In this document: one piece after another, positions 22,974 to 31,290 of the stretch
How positions within the stretch are numbered: position 1 is the stretch's first letter
Layout: each line of letters opens with the position of its first letter
NCBI GenBank assembly: GCA_030840295.1
Contig: JAVEET010000219.1
Span: 1-36,034 of the forward strand
DNA from: Pseudonocardiales bacterium
GTDB lineage: Bacteria; Actinomycetota; Actinomycetes; Mycobacteriales; Jatrophihabitantaceae
DNA length: 36,034 nucleotides
Direction: 5' to 3'
Translations under genes and position numbers: made by a program
The notes under the pieces: model-generated
What the model saw: only the letters and a program-made list of their open reading frames with translations
The model's database searches: none
What the model was told of the DNA's origin: nothing

Positions 22974-24023
22974 TTACGGAACCCGACCGATCCATTCCGC
23001 CGTGGCGAACTTGGATTCGATCAACTCGGCGGTTCGGACGGATTCTGCCTGCGTTACCTCGGTCTCGGTCAGTCCATACCGGTTGCTGAAGCTCTTGATC
23101 ATGGCCTCGATGATCTCCTCGCGGGGCAGCCCGGTCTGCGAGCGCAGCGGATCCACCCGCTTGGCGGCACTCGTGGTGCCCTTCATCGACAGTTTTTCGC
23201 GCCCGATCCGCAGCACCTCGGTCATCTTGGCCGCATCGATGTCGTAGGCCATCGTGACGTGGTGCAGCACTGCCCCGTTCGCCAGCCTTTTCTGCGCCGC
23301 CCCGGCAATCTTGCCTCCGGGTGAGGCGATGTCATTCAGCGGCTGATACCAGGCATTGATCCCCAGATCGTGCAGCGCACCGAGCACCCAGTCGTCCAGG
23401 AATGCGTACGAATCCTGGAAGGACAGCCCTTCTACCAGGGACGGTGGTGCATACAGCGAGTACGTGATCGTGTTGCCGGGCTCGACGAACATCGCGCCAC
23501 CACCGCTGATCCGACGGACCACCTCAATGCCGTAACGGGCGGCACCGGCTGCATCCACCTCGTTCTGGACGGATTGGAATGATCCGATGACAACGCAGGG
23601 CGAGGCCCACTCCCACACCCGGAGCATCGGCGGCCGACGGCCCGCGGCGACTTCTTCCAGCAGCACCTGGTCGAGCGCCATGTGGTGCTGGGGAGCCTGA
23701 GCCGGCTCGTGGATCAGCAGCCATTCGTGATCGGTCCAGCTCGTCGCCGCCGACAGCGCGCGCCGAACCGCGGTTGCCACATCGGCGGCCGAGAAGCCGT
23801 ACATCGTCGTTCCCGGCGGCAGGGCTTCTCGCACCCGCGCCGCGAGTTCGAGAGCTCCGGCATCCGCCCGAGCGCCGACGAGCGCACCGTTGATCTCCGC
23901 TAGTGCCTCGTCCGGTTCCAGAAAGAAGTCCCCCGATACCCGCACCTCTGCCAGAGCGCCCTCGACTACGTCGAGGTCGACAACTACCAACTTGCCGGAA
24001 GGCACTTTGAACTCGCCGTGCAT
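22974..24023 (-). CDS. lplA: Lipoate-protein ligase A with N-terminal accessory domain
   Basis: The 349-residue protein (ATG 24023) has the LplA accessory domain first (residues ~1-90: KVPSGKLVVVDLDVV, SGDFFLEPDEAL, YGFSAADVATAVRRAL). The catalytic domain follows (~95-349). Catalytic motifs are RRISGGGAMFVEPGNTITYSL (from 170) and GGKIAGAAQKR with Lys238, which binds the lipoyl-AMP. In E. coli LplA the accessory domain is C-terminal, so the order here is permuted. The enzyme attaches lipoate to E2 subunits and GcvH. It diverges from the PAC2-family gene over a 169-bp gap. A start at 24167 is open but unsupported. Confidence 0.9.
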   Translation of the reverse strand: MHGEFKVPSGKLVVVDLDVVEGALAEVRVSGDFFLEPDEALAEINGALVGARADAGALELAARVREALPPGTTMYGFSAADVATAVRRALSAATSWTDHEWLLIHEPAQAPQHHMALDQVLLEEVAAGRRPPMLRVWEWASPCVVIGSFQSVQNEVDAAGAARYGIEVVRRISGGGAMFVEPGNTITYSLYAPPSLVEGLSFQDSYAFLDDWVLGALHDLGINAWYQPLNDIASPGGKIAGAAQKRLANGAVLHHVTMAYDIDAAKMTEVLRIGREKLSMKGTTSAAKRVDPLRSQTGLPREEIIEAMIKSFSNRYGLTETEVTQAESVRTAELIESKFATAEWIGRVP

Positions 24024-24192
24024 ACCTGTTCCTGTCCGGGGCAACGATCGCCCGCTCGCCATGACCTGTACCTGGAACGTAGCCCACGTCGCCGGGCATT
24101 CCGGAGGTGAGAAACTAGCCTCTGACACGTAACGCAAGAGTCCATGTAGGCACCAACAGGAAAACAAGCACCAACTGTAAAGAGGAGATCAG

Positions 24193-25110
24193 GTGCTGGA
24201 TCCCAGCGAACTGTTCGAGTATGCGACGACGGTGCCGGCACTCGGTGAACCGGTGCTTGTGCAGGCCCTCGACGGCTTCGTCGATGCCGGCGGCGCCACC
24301 CGGCTCAGCCGCGAGCATCTGTTGGCAACTCTCGAGGCGGAGGTCATCGTTACCTTCGACGTGGATCAGCTCTACGACTACCGGGCCCGCCGCCCCGAGA
24401 TGATCTTTGCGACCGACCACTGGGAGAGCTACCGGCAACCCCAACTGGCCATCCACGCGTTACTGGACGCCCAAGGGACGAGCTTCCTGCTCCTGTCCGG
24501 CCCCGAGCCCGATTTCCAATGGGAGCGGTTCGCCGCGGCCATCGAGACGATCGTGCAGGATCTCGGTGTCCGCCTGGTCATCGGCCTGAACTCCATCCCG
24601 ATGGGCGTCCCGCACACCCGCCCCTCGACGGTCATCGCGCACGGCAGCCCTCTCGAACTCGTGTCCGACTACAGCAACTGGCTCGGCACCGTCCAGGTCC
24701 CAGCCAGCGCCGGGCATGTGCTCGAGTTCCGGCTGGCCGAGGCTGGACTGGCCTCCATGGGATTCGCGGTCAATGTGCCGCATTATCTGGCGCATCTGGA
24801 CTATCCGGACGCCGCCGTCACCTTGCTCGACCACGTCGCCCGCGCCGCTGACCTGCAGTTGCCCTCCGATGCGCTGCAGGAGGCCGGCGACACCGTCCGA
24901 GCCGGGGTGGACGAACAAGTCGCCGGATCGGAGGAAGTGGCTGGGGTGGTGCGGGCCCTGGAGCAGCAGTACGACGAGATCGTTGCGGGCCGGGGCAACG
25001 GACTGGTCGCCGACGGCATGCCCTTGCCGACCGCCGATGAGCTGGGGGCAGAGTTCGAGCGCTACCTGTCCCGGCAGCCCGGTCCGGGCGAGGAGCCGAA
25101 GGACTCGTGA
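24193..25110 (+). CDS. PAC2 (proteasome assembly chaperone-like) family protein
   Basis: The 305-residue protein starts at a GTG 5 bases after GAGGAG. The PAC2 fold is recognisable from VLVQALDGFVDAGGATRLSREHLL, the FDVDQLYDYRARRPEM segment, LLLSGPEPDFQWERFAAAI, and GLNSIPMGVPHTRPSTVIAHGS. Family members in actinobacteria are related to archaeal and eukaryotic proteasome assembly chaperones, but their role in bacteria is unsettled. The C-terminal ~70 residues form an acidic helix (EQVAGSEEVAGVVRALEQQYDEI). Its stop overlaps the start of the GNAT gene (GTGA), so both are translated together. Confidence 0.88.
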   Translation: MLDPSELFEYATTVPALGEPVLVQALDGFVDAGGATRLSREHLLATLEAEVIVTFDVDQLYDYRARRPEMIFATDHWESYRQPQLAIHALLDAQGTSFLLLSGPEPDFQWERFAAAIETIVQDLGVRLVIGLNSIPMGVPHTRPSTVIAHGSPLELVSDYSNWLGTVQVPASAGHVLEFRLAEAGLASMGFAVNVPHYLAHLDYPDAAVTLLDHVARAADLQLPSDALQEAGDTVRAGVDEQVAGSEEVAGVVRALEQQYDEIVAGRGNGLVADGMPLPTADELGAEFERYLSRQPGPGEEPKDS

Positions 25111-25604
25111 TCCGAGCCGCGGTCGAAGCCGACGTACCGGCGATCCTCCAGCTGATCCGTGAACTGGCCCGCTACGAACGCGAGCCGGACGCGGTGCAGG
25201 CGGACGAGTCCGGTCTGCTTAAAGCATTGTTCGGTCCAGATCCTGCCGTGTACGCCTTGGTAGTCGAACACGAGGGCTCGGTGGTGGGTTGCGCGATCTG
25301 GTTCGTCAACTTCTCGACCTGGACCGGTCGGCATGGTCTGTACCTGGAAGATCTGATCGTTTCCGACCAGCACCGCCGATCGGGGTACGGCCGAGACCTG
25401 CTGGCTGAGCTCGCCCGGATCTGTATCGAGCGGGATTACGGACGGCTGGAGTGGTCGGTCCTGGATTGGAACGAGCCCGCGCTGTCCTTCTACGCTGCGC
25501 TCGGCGCCGAGCCGATGACTGGATGGACAGTGCACCGGCTCACCGGGACGGGTCTGAGCCAGCTGGCCGAGGGCCGAGATCGCCGTCTTGGTACGCCGGG
25601 CTGA
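25107..25604 (+). CDS. GNAT family N-acetyltransferase (SSAT-like)
   Basis: The 165-residue protein starts at a GTG inside the stop of the PAC2-family gene. The GNAT acetyl-CoA loop is IVSDQHRRSGYGRDLL, preceded by the strand YLEDLI. The helix-strand WSVLDWNEPALSFYAALGAEPM completes the fold. The sequence plan (AILQLIRELARYEREPDAV, YLEDLIV, VLDWN-PA--FY) is that of spermidine/spermine or diamine N-acetyltransferases. The substrate is therefore probably a small polyamine-like or amino-group compound, but this is not certain. It converges with the Smr gene (stops 16 bp apart). Confidence 0.9.
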   Translation: MIRAAVEADVPAILQLIRELARYEREPDAVQADESGLLKALFGPDPAVYALVVEHEGSVVGCAIWFVNFSTWTGRHGLYLEDLIVSDQHRRSGYGRDLLAELARICIERDYGRLEWSVLDWNEPALSFYAALGAEPMTGWTVHRLTGTGLSQLAEGRDRRLGTPG

Positions 25605-25620
25605 GCTCAGCCGGTCGGCG

Positions 25621-25875
25621 TTACTTCCAACGGAAATGGACGAACACCCGCCCGAAGTTGTCCGAATCCTTCTCCACCCGGTGATACAGCGCCTTGATGT
25701 CCTTTCGGTCCAGGAACCGTAAGACATGTTTCTTCAACTGTCCCGAACCTTTGCCCGGGATGATCTCGACCAGCGGTGCCTTCTTGGCCACGGCCTCATC
25801 GATGATGTCGCGAAGCGCACGGTCGATCTCTCCGCCACGGTTGTAGATGTCGTGTAGATCAAGCTTCAGCTTCAC
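25621..25875 (-). CDS. Smr-domain protein (84 aa)
   Basis: The stand-alone Smr domain is nearly complete: LKLDLHDIYNRGGEIDRAL carries the LDLH motif, and EIIPGKGSGQLKKHVLRFL carries the GxGxG-like motif of the nuclease fold. The last strand is FGRVFVHFRWK. Smr domains, first seen at the C-terminus of MutS2, have nicking or RNA-cleaving activity. The short form lacks partner domains. Expression is probably monocistronic, and its target is unknown. Confidence 0.88.
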   Translation of the reverse strand: MKLKLDLHDIYNRGGEIDRALRDIIDEAVAKKAPLVEIIPGKGSGQLKKHVLRFLDRKDIKALYHRVEKDSDNFGRVFVHFRWK

Positions 25876-26698
25876 AGGACCATCGTTTCACGTACGGCCG
25901 GGGCCAAGGAAACCCCACGATCCCTGCCGTCCGAACGGAAAAAAACCCCTTAATCGCAACAGCAAACTTTTCTCGTATCGGCCCTTGACGGTGCCGCCTG
26001 CGGAGCCGCCGTATGGGGGTCCGTAGCACGCCTGCGCCACCGCTGTCCGCCCATGAACACCACGGTGGATACCTGCTCTCAGCACGCCTGGTTGCGCGGG
26101 GCGCCGCTCGGCGGCAACCGGATGCCTTCCTGTTGGAAGTGGCTTTCGGCGGGCCTGCGTGTCACCGAGCGCGAGCCGGCACCCGACCTGACCTGATCCA
26201 ACGACCCGCCGGCAGCAGCCGCCCTGGCCCGCGTAAACGTCTCGACCTTGGCCGGGACGAGGTTGACGTAGCCGTCTTCGTTCCACGCCAGCACGGCGAT
26301 GTAACCATCGGGCCCCGGCTCCGAGCCCGCCGGATCGGCATGACGACCGTCGTGGCCGGCTTCACGCAGACACCCCAGTACTTGTCCTACCGCCAACCGA
26401 TTGCGCTGGATAACCAGCTCGTAGGGCAACGTCCTTGAGCACAACTGAGGCTCGACCATCAAATTCCCCCGAAGGTGCCTCGCTGGCTGCTCGGTTCTGG
26501 ATGAAGGCAGCGACGGCCTCGGATCTGGCGGCCTGACCGACCGCCACATCCGAAGGCACCATCATCGCATCTGCCCACGACAGTCGGGTAGTCACGGAAT
26601 GGACTCATCGACGAGCGGTGAGCGGACCTGCCCAGGGCTGGAGAGGTCGGTGTTCGCTCCCCGCCCCGGAATGCAGACAATGCTTGTACTTTGTCGCC
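25876..26698. other. Poorly coding stretch between the Smr gene and the ABC transporter
   Basis: Apart from a possible broken minus-strand gene (26079-26595), nothing convincing is seen. A run of A and T (CGGAAAAAAACCCCTTAATCG-like composition around 25936-25955) is unusually AT-rich for this genome and may belong to a promoter or terminator near the Smr gene. The last 100 bp should hold the transporter's promoter. Confidence 0.45.
26079..26595 (-). pseudogene. Possible frameshifted hypothetical gene
   Basis: Two overlapping minus-strand frames look partly coding. The first (GTG at 26595) reads MTTRLSWADAMMVPSDVAVG and stays protein-like to about 26420. The second, in another frame, reads well from about 26430 to 26190, for example GPDGYIAVLAWNEDGYVNLV with typical high-GC third positions. 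Together they could be one ~130-residue protein broken by a frameshift near 26420-26440. I recognise no family. A plus-strand frame over the same DNA is less protein-like. The call rests only on composition. Confidence 0.3.
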
Positions 26699-27673
26699 AT
26701 GGATGGCGTGCTGCTGCAGGTGGTACTGGCCGGCCTGGCCGAAGGCGCCGTCCTTGGTCTGGTTGCGCTTGGCTTCTCGCTGGTCTCCGGGACTGCTCGC
26801 GTCCTGCATTTCGCGCACGGTGACATCACGATGGGCGCGGTCTTTGTCGGTGTCCTCGTCGTTGTCGGCAACTCGCCGACCGCAGCGGGGCTGACGCCGC
26901 TAACGTCGCTGCTGCTCGTCTTGTCGATCATCGCGGCGGGCGCGGTGCTGTCGGGGCTGGTCGCGATGCTCGTAGTACTTCCGAACTTGCCCAGCGTGAG
27001 CGATGAAAGTCGCAGGCGGTTGGCCGGCGTTCCGGGCTGGGTCGCAGGCGGATTGGCCGCTGGGTTGCTGCTGCGGGCGGTGCTCGGCCTGTTGTTCGCG
27101 CAGCAGAGTTACGCGGTGCCCGACCCGTTGCGGGTGGATGCGCTGACACCTGATGGCCTGCTGCGCCTACCGGGCGGCAACACGCTCGCGCTACGGGCCG
27201 TCGTCGTATTGGTAATCGGCGTCAGCCTCGGACTCATCGCCGAGCGTTCAGTAGTTCGGTCGCGCTTTGGCCGCTCGTTGCGCGCCGTGGCCGACGACCC
27301 GGCCGGTGCTGCGTTGTGTGGCGTTTCCGTTCGCCGCGTCGTCCTGGGAGCCTTCCTCGTTGCCGGCCTGCTCGCAGGCGCAGCCGGCGTGCTGGCAGCC
27401 CCTGGCCGGGCGGTGTCGGTGGACGAGGGAGCGGTCCTCGGACTGGAAGCGGCGGCCGCGGCCGTACTCGGGGGCGTGGGTTCGCTGCGTGGTGCGATGG
27501 CCGGTGGGTTGGCGGTCGGGCTCTTGCAGGCCATCGCCGGGTACCTCCTCGGCGCGGGTTTCTATGACCTCGCGCCCCTGGCGCTGCTGGTCCTGCTGTT
27601 GGCAGTACGTCCGCAGGGCGTCGCTGTCCGGTCGTTCGCTTGGCGAGCCAACGGATGGCGGGCCAGCGGATGA
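26699..27673 (+). CDS. Branched-chain amino acid-type ABC transporter permease (LivH-like)
   Basis: The 324-residue permease starts MDGVLLQVVLAGLAEGAVLGLVALGFSLV. The LivH hallmark GLVALGFSLVSGTARVLHFAHGDITMGAV is present (G--LA-GF-LVFG---V-NFAHG in the family). The coupling segment RFGRSLRAVADDPAGAALCGVSVRRV matches the EAA-like loop of this transporter class. About eight membrane helices are predicted. The start at 26699 is chosen because it places helix 1 correctly; upstream sequence is not protein-like. It is followed 10 bp later by the fused permease-ATPase gene. Substrates of this family include branched-chain amino acids, urea and short amides; none can be chosen here. Confidence 0.9.
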   Translation: MDGVLLQVVLAGLAEGAVLGLVALGFSLVSGTARVLHFAHGDITMGAVFVGVLVVVGNSPTAAGLTPLTSLLLVLSIIAAGAVLSGLVAMLVVLPNLPSVSDESRRRLAGVPGWVAGGLAAGLLLRAVLGLLFAQQSYAVPDPLRVDALTPDGLLRLPGGNTLALRAVVVLVIGVSLGLIAERSVVRSRFGRSLRAVADDPAGAALCGVSVRRVVLGAFLVAGLLAGAAGVLAAPGRAVSVDEGAVLGLEAAAAAVLGGVGSLRGAMAGGLAVGLLQAIAGYLLGAGFYDLAPLALLVLLLAVRPQGVAVRSFAWRANGWRASG

Positions 27674-27683
27674 GCCTCAACGG

Positions 27684-29384
27684 ATGAGCGTCATCAGCAT
27701 GGCTCAGGCGCTGTGGTTGCTCCTCGCGGCCTTAGGCCTGGCACTGTCGGTGTCATACGGAGGGCTGCCGCTACTGGGGCAGAGTGTGTTCGTCGCGGTA
27801 GGCGGCTACGGGGTGGCCCTGCTCGGACCCGGGGGAACCGGCCTTCCCCTCGGCCTCGCTGCCCCTATCGCGGTACTGCTCGCAGCTGCCCTGGGCTACC
27901 TCACAGCTCTGAGCTTTTCGCGGCTCGACGGCGCCTACTTCGCGCTCGCGACCTGGACGCTGGCGTGGCTCGCCCAGCGGGTGCTGGTTGCCTTTCCCGA
28001 TGCGTTCGGCGGCTCGGAAGGCCTCACCAGACCGGTACCGATGCACCTTGTCTCACGCACGCTCGGTGCGGACCTGGTGCTTACCGGCACGGTCAATCTG
28101 TGTTTGGCGGCCGGGCTGTGTGTGGTGGTGGTGCTCGCCCTGGTCCGGATCGGCAACGGCCCAGCAGGCCTGGATCTTGCCGCCTTGCGCGAGTCGCCCG
28201 AGCTCGCCGCGTCGCTGGGTGTGCCGACAACCTCGCGGCGTCGCATGGTGCTGGCAGCCACTGCCGCTCTCGGGGCGGCGTCCGGTGTCGGCTCGACCGT
28301 CCTGCTCGGCGTGATCTCCCCCTCGGATGTCAGCCCGTTGCTGTCGCTGCAACTGTTCGTCGCCGTGATCCTGGCAGGCTCGGCGCACTGGTGGGGGCCG
28401 GTGTTGGGCGTAGCGCTGATCTCTGCTCTGCCGCCGGCAACGGCTGTCATTGCCGACCTCGTCGGCTTTCATGCCGCGCCCCTCCAAGGTGTCCTGACTG
28501 CCGCCCTGATGGTCGGTGCGATCGGCGGGCGTGAACTCCTGCGGCGGCGACCGGGGGTGCCTCAGCCGCGAGCGTGGGCGCTCCCAATCGCCGGGCCACG
28601 CTCCGACCCCGCGACGCAGGAACGGTCGGTTTCGTTGGAGGTCGCACATGCCCATGCGTCCTACGCGGGGGTACTAGCTCTGGACGACGTCAGCCTCTTG
28701 CTGCGCGGTGGCCAGGTCGGCGCGCTGGTCGGACCGAACGGCAGCGGGAAATCCACTCTGTTGAAGGTCCTCGCAGGAGAGGCCGGCACCGGAGAGGTTC
28801 GGATCGACGGTAAACCGCACCGCGCTCGCTCTGTCCAGGATCGCGTGCGGGCCGGCGTGGTACGTACGTCGCAACGTGCCACCGTGCTCGCCGGGATCAC
28901 GCCGGCACAGCAGGTTGCGCTGGCCGCGCGCGGTGCGGGCCGGTCGCGTCAGGTCGTCGCACGTCACCTGTTCGCGACTCCACGTTCGCGGCTCGACGAA
29001 GACCAGGTCCGGGCCACGGCGGCGGCCGCACTGCGAGACACCGGCCTGACCCACCTCGGCGACATCGATCCGATCCGGCTCAGCGTGGGTGAACGACAAC
29101 TCCTGCAGATTGCTCGTGCGGTGGCCACCGGGGCGTCGGTTCTGCTGCTAGACGAACCTGCAGCGGGTATGACTCCCGGTGAGCGCGATACATTGCGGTC
29201 GGTACTTCGTGGCCTCGCCGCCTCGGGAAGCGCAATCCTCGTCGTGGAGCACGACATGCTCTTCGTGGGCTCGGTGGCGGACTGGGTCACGGTCCTCGAC
29301 GCCGGACGGATCATCGCGGCCGGAAAGCCAGGATCGGTGCAAGCAGACCCTGCGGTTCGCGAAGCGTTCCTGGGAACGGCCTGA
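27684..29384 (+). CDS. Fused LivM-type permease and LivG-type ATPase
   Basis: The 566-residue protein starts at ATG 27684, 10 bp after livH. Residues ~1-300 are a LivM-like permease: GQSVFVAVGGYGVALLG is the G---F-GIGAY motif and RLDGAYFALATWTLAWL the central helix; the coupling loop is ESPELAASLGVPTTSRRRMVL. Residues ~330-566 are an ABC ATPase with Walker A GPNGSGKST, signature LSVGERQLLQIA, Walker B VLLLDEPAAGMTP and switch VVEHD. LivG-type GMTPxE is followed by the expected helix. Most systems encode LivM, LivG and LivF separately; here M and G are fused and no LivF follows, so the ATPase may work as a homodimer. Confidence 0.9.
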   Translation: MSVISMAQALWLLLAALGLALSVSYGGLPLLGQSVFVAVGGYGVALLGPGGTGLPLGLAAPIAVLLAAALGYLTALSFSRLDGAYFALATWTLAWLAQRVLVAFPDAFGGSEGLTRPVPMHLVSRTLGADLVLTGTVNLCLAAGLCVVVVLALVRIGNGPAGLDLAALRESPELAASLGVPTTSRRRMVLAATAALGAASGVGSTVLLGVISPSDVSPLLSLQLFVAVILAGSAHWWGPVLGVALISALPPATAVIADLVGFHAAPLQGVLTAALMVGAIGGRELLRRRPGVPQPRAWALPIAGPRSDPATQERSVSLEVAHAHASYAGVLALDDVSLLLRGGQVGALVGPNGSGKSTLLKVLAGEAGTGEVRIDGKPHRARSVQDRVRAGVVRTSQRATVLAGITPAQQVALAARGAGRSRQVVARHLFATPRSRLDEDQVRATAAAALRDTGLTHLGDIDPIRLSVGERQLLQIARAVATGASVLLLDEPAAGMTPGERDTLRSVLRGLAASGSAILVVEHDMLFVGSVADWVTVLDAGRIIAAGKPGSVQADPAVREAFLGTA

Positions 29385-29401
29385 ACCCGACAAGCCGGGC
29401 A

Positions 29402-30643
29402 TCAGGACTTTCGCCAGAGGACGAACCCCAGTCCGGCCAATACCAGCGCGCCCACAACAGCCAGGCTGATCGAAAGGGGTCTGGGGCTCAGCGGAGCGGC
29501 GGTTGTGCCGGCAGACAGGGTGGCGGCCAGCATGTAATGGAAGGTCGTCTGGCCGCCACCCTCCAGTTCCGATCCGAGGTAGGGGCTGTAGGCCGAGGCA
29601 CGCGAACCGGTAGCGGCGGTCTGCACCAGAACGTCGAGTGCCGCTTTACGTTCGGCGATAGGCGGATCGGCAGCAGCCCAGGCAGACCAGGACTTAGCTC
29701 CGCGCGGCGGAAGGAGCGTATCCGCGTCGAGTGCCGGCACCGCGGTCAGATCCAAAGCCAGGCTGCCCGGACCTGGTACGGACAGGGTGAAACGCGAGGT
29801 ACCCGTCAGCATTGTCTCCAAGCCGACGATCGCACGGCCCGGGGTAGCGCGGCCGGGCGTCGGGTCGGCGGTGATCGAGCTGAGAGTTCCGCGTAGTTGT
29901 AAGGGCATCTGTTGGCTGGCCTGCCTTGCGGTGGCACCGACGACGGAAAGTTCGGACGGCAGGCCGGTCCGGTCGGTGGGCAGCCGGGCCGGTGCGGCAC
30001 TGCGCGCGGCGGCCAGCATCCGGTCGAGTACTGCGGCCACCGGTCGGGCCGGCGCATCTTGCGCTGTCGGAAGGAGCACCTTCTGTTCGGTGGTGTTGCT
30101 GACAGTCAGGGTCACGGTGCCCTGGCCCGGTACCCGGGCCCCCGGCGCGAGTGAGATCTTGCGACCGTCCGAGTCTGTGAACGCCAGCCGGACCTGTAAT
30201 GGAAGATGATGGGACTCGATGTCGGGATCCAGTTCCAGTTGGGCACTGAGCTGTCGGCTTCCGGTCGAGAACCCCTGCCAGATGACGTCGCCGAGATTGA
30301 GCACCGGTGGTTCATCGCCGGTCGCAACAGCACGGCGAGCGGGCCCGGCCTCCCGGATGAAGTAGTCGCCGCTTCCGTTGACCCGGATCCGCTGATCATC
30401 CAGCACCTGCTTCACGGAGCCGTCCGCGGACACCGTAACTTGCACGAGCTCGTTGTTGCTTACCGGACCAGGGAGAATGTAGCCGGGAAGCTGGTCTGTG
30501 GGGGTGCCGAGCGTCCCGAGGAGCTCTACTCCGCTCAGCTGCTCCGATTGCGGCGCGGGCAGCTCGATCGTCTCCGCGCTTCCCGGCAGCGCCGGCAACA
30601 GCAGCAGCGCGGCGACCACTGGCACGGCCAGGCTTCGCCTCAT
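29402..30643 (-). CDS. Secreted membrane-anchored protein of unknown function (413 aa)
   Basis: An N-terminal signal peptide (MRRSLAVPVVAALLLLPALPGSAE) and a C-terminal membrane helix (ISLAVVGALVLAGLGFVLWRKS, with a basic end) frame a large extracytoplasmic region. The middle is rich in beta-type Ser/Thr/Val segments, including SAQLELDPDIESHHLPLQV, VPGQGTVTLTVSNTTEQKV and SRFTLSVPGPGSLALDL, which suggests Ig- or beta-sandwich domains. Topology resembles cell-surface proteins anchored through a C-terminal helix. No family is recognised. It lies 12 bp after a lipoprotein gene in the same direction and converges with the ABC transporter, so these genes may form one envelope module. Confidence 0.85.
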   Translation of the reverse strand: MRRSLAVPVVAALLLLPALPGSAETIELPAPQSEQLSGVELLGTLGTPTDQLPGYILPGPVSNNELVQVTVSADGSVKQVLDDQRIRVNGSGDYFIREAGPARRAVATGDEPPVLNLGDVIWQGFSTGSRQLSAQLELDPDIESHHLPLQVRLAFTDSDGRKISLAPGARVPGQGTVTLTVSNTTEQKVLLPTAQDAPARPVAAVLDRMLAAARSAAPARLPTDRTGLPSELSVVGATARQASQQMPLQLRGTLSSITADPTPGRATPGRAIVGLETMLTGTSRFTLSVPGPGSLALDLTAVPALDADTLLPPRGAKSWSAWAAADPPIAERKAALDVLVQTAATGSRASAYSPYLGSELEGGGQTTFHYMLAATLSAGTTAAPLSPRPLSISLAVVGALVLAGLGFVLWRKS

Positions 30644-30655
30644 AACGCGACGCCG

Positions 30656-31168
30656 CTACTGCTCAATGGTGTAAATGACGTCTAGGTAGCCCGAACACAG
30701 TGCCCGCACCCTGAGGTTGCCACGATGTGGGCCATCGAAATCGGCGTCTGCCTCGAAGCCCGGTTCCTGGTCGGACCCGGTCTTGACGTAGCCGGCAGCG
30801 CCAATCGCAGCGACCGCAGCGTCACGCATAGCCACGATTTCGCCGAGCTCCGCCGGTACGCTGCCGTGGATCGCGTGTGTCCTGCCCTGGGTCACAACTT
30901 CCGTCGCGCGCCAGCCGGTGACAGTCGGAAAGCCGGCGGGCAGCTGTCGTGCCGCCTTCGGATCCGGCCTTGCCGCCGCGCCGCACGGTGCCGACGCGGC
31001 ACCCGCGGACGGACCGTCGGTATCAGTTTCCGATGCCGATGCCGTTACCGACGTCGACGCAGCGGTCGCACTGCCCGACCTGGCGCCGCCCCCGTTGTTC
31101 GTCGTGCTGGCACACGCCGGCAGGCTCAGTGCGAGGACTGCGGTCGCGACGATGACCGGAAGCTTCAT
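30656..31168 (-). CDS. Lipoprotein of unknown function (170 aa)
   Basis: The ATG at 31168 follows a GGGGG ribosome site; the longer frame to 31315 would run into the divergent gene. The signal peptide MKLPVIVATAVLALSLPAC ends in a lipobox (LPAC) with the acylated Cys. A Gly/Ser/Thr/Ala-rich linker of about 45 residues leads to a ~95-residue domain with GFPTVTGWRATEV, MRDAAVAAIGAAGYVKTG and a final LCSGYLDVIYTIEQ. The domain aligns by eye with the lipoprotein at 32513-32935 (helix then GY, TG-like turn, RVR strand, Cys, ending in Q/E-rich I-E-). It shares a divergent promoter region with the substrate-binding lipoprotein gene. Confidence 0.82.
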   Translation of the reverse strand: MKLPVIVATAVLALSLPACASTTNNGGGARSGSATAASTSVTASASETDTDGPSAGAASAPCGAAARPDPKAARQLPAGFPTVTGWRATEVVTQGRTHAIHGSVPAELGEIVAMRDAAVAAIGAAGYVKTGSDQEPGFEADADFDGPHRGNLRVRALCSGYLDVIYTIEQ

Positions 31169-31290
31169 CGGACCCCCTAGCCTCCGTCCCCGAATCCGGC
31201 TGGGCGAAAACGATCGTCGCCGGCGCCGTGACGGTCGTGCGAGTATAGAGCGTCCGGTCCCACGGCCTCGGTCTGGCGAAGAGGTTGGCC

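Noticed and set aside
22366-22995. 209-residue minus-strand frame between lspA and lplA
   Set aside because: Composition is not protein-like, it contains the short DNA repeats, and it has no ribosome site or family match.
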